This document shows, in pieces, positions 63,862 through 64,000 of a stretch of DNA of 64,000 bases. Made by a program: the position numbers and the translations under genes. The notes below the pieces were generated by a model. That model searched no databases, was not told the origin of the DNA, and was given only the letters and a program-made list of their open reading frames with translations. Each line of letters starts with the position of its first letter. Within the stretch, counting starts at the first letter, position 1. The DNA is from Sinorhizobium sp. BG8 (lineage in GTDB: Bacteria > Pseudomonadota > Alphaproteobacteria > Rhizobiales > Rhizobiaceae): positions 926,501 to 990,500 of the forward strand of contig NZ_CP044012.1 in the NCBI RefSeq assembly GCF_016864555.1. Direction: 5' to 3'.

Positions 63862-64000
63862 GCCTTGCCCTTGAGTCCGAAAAACCGTCTTCCCTGCGTG
63901 CCGTCACCAACGCGCTTGGCCGCGTCGAAAAAAGCCTGTGGTTCCCGCTGGGTGTGGTTGTCACGCTTTTCATCGTATTTTCGCTGTCGACGTCCTCTTT
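63858..64000 (+). CDS. Sugar ABC transporter permease (5' part only)
   Basis: The ATG at 63858 overlaps the ATPase stop (ATGA). Only 47 residues are seen: a short polar N-terminus (MSLALESEKPSS) and the first hydrophobic segment (FPLGVVVTLFIVFSL). Position and start of a membrane helix fit an RbsC-type permease. The rest lies beyond the window. Confidence 0.75.
   Translation, partial: MSLALESEKPSSLRAVTNALGRVEKSLWFPLGVVVTLFIVFSLSTSS

Overview
The window is GC-rich and densely packed with genes. Its composition is what one sees on the accessory replicons (megaplasmids or chromids) of root-associated Alphaproteobacteria of the order Hyphomicrobiales, most likely Rhizobiaceae. The evidence is the content: seven solute-uptake ABC systems in 64 kb, each with its own catabolic enzymes and its own GntR, LysR, SorC or IclR regulator, many genes joined by ATGA overlaps, and few core genes (the exceptions are an EF-G paralogue and an MsbA-type exporter). 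Species cannot be fixed from the sequence alone. I see no rRNA, tRNA, CRISPR array, transposase or replication gene.

Layout. (A) 1-4247, minus: ribose-type sugar importer (binding protein, double ATPase, two permeases, the last cut by the window edge). (B) 4716-6671, plus: a degenerate paralogue of elongation factor G. (C) 6733-15191: a divergent cluster around a GntR regulator. The minus arm holds a Liv-type binding protein, an aldo/keto reductase and a small TIGR04076-like protein. The plus arm holds livG (frameshifted), livF, livH, livM and an aldo/keto reductase fused to a RidA domain. (D) 15280-17037, minus: MsbA-type exporter. (E) 17556-26181, minus, with a divergent GntR gene to 27132: DhaKL-type kinase, TIM-barrel isomerase, DenD-like dehydrogenase, SMP-30 lactonase and a sugar importer whose ATPase carries an extra C-terminal domain. 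(F) 27193-33610: polyamine-type importer, class III aminotransferase and divergent LysR gene. (G) 33839-45254, minus: nine-gene polyol-type operon (importer, SorC regulator, aldo/keto reductase, GlpD-like dehydrogenase, DhnA-type aldolase, FGGY kinase, GMC oxidoreductase); its permease gene is frameshifted. (H) 45791-55347, minus: eleven-gene operon with an IclR regulator, a BKACE-family enzyme, a complete Liv importer, a hydroxyacyl-CoA-type dehydrogenase, an SDR, a cupin and a cyclase-family hydrolase. (I) 55760-56519: divergent ArsR regulator and antibiotic-biosynthesis-monooxygenase-domain protein around an inverted repeat. (J) 56907-64000, plus: flavin-dependent acyl-CoA-dehydrogenase-like oxidase, AhpD-like protein, two tandem paralogous Tat-exported binding proteins, ATPase and a permease cut by the window edge.

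How it works together: each block looks like a self-contained uptake, modification and regulation unit for one scarce plant or soil compound. The least familiar are H (probably beta-hydroxy acid to beta-keto acid to BKACE cleavage), G (polyol phosphorylation, oxidation and aldol cleavage) and C (two related aldo/keto reductases around a Liv-type importer). Two features recur: stem-loops just after binding-protein genes, and two genes whose reading frames each break by one missing G in a short G run.
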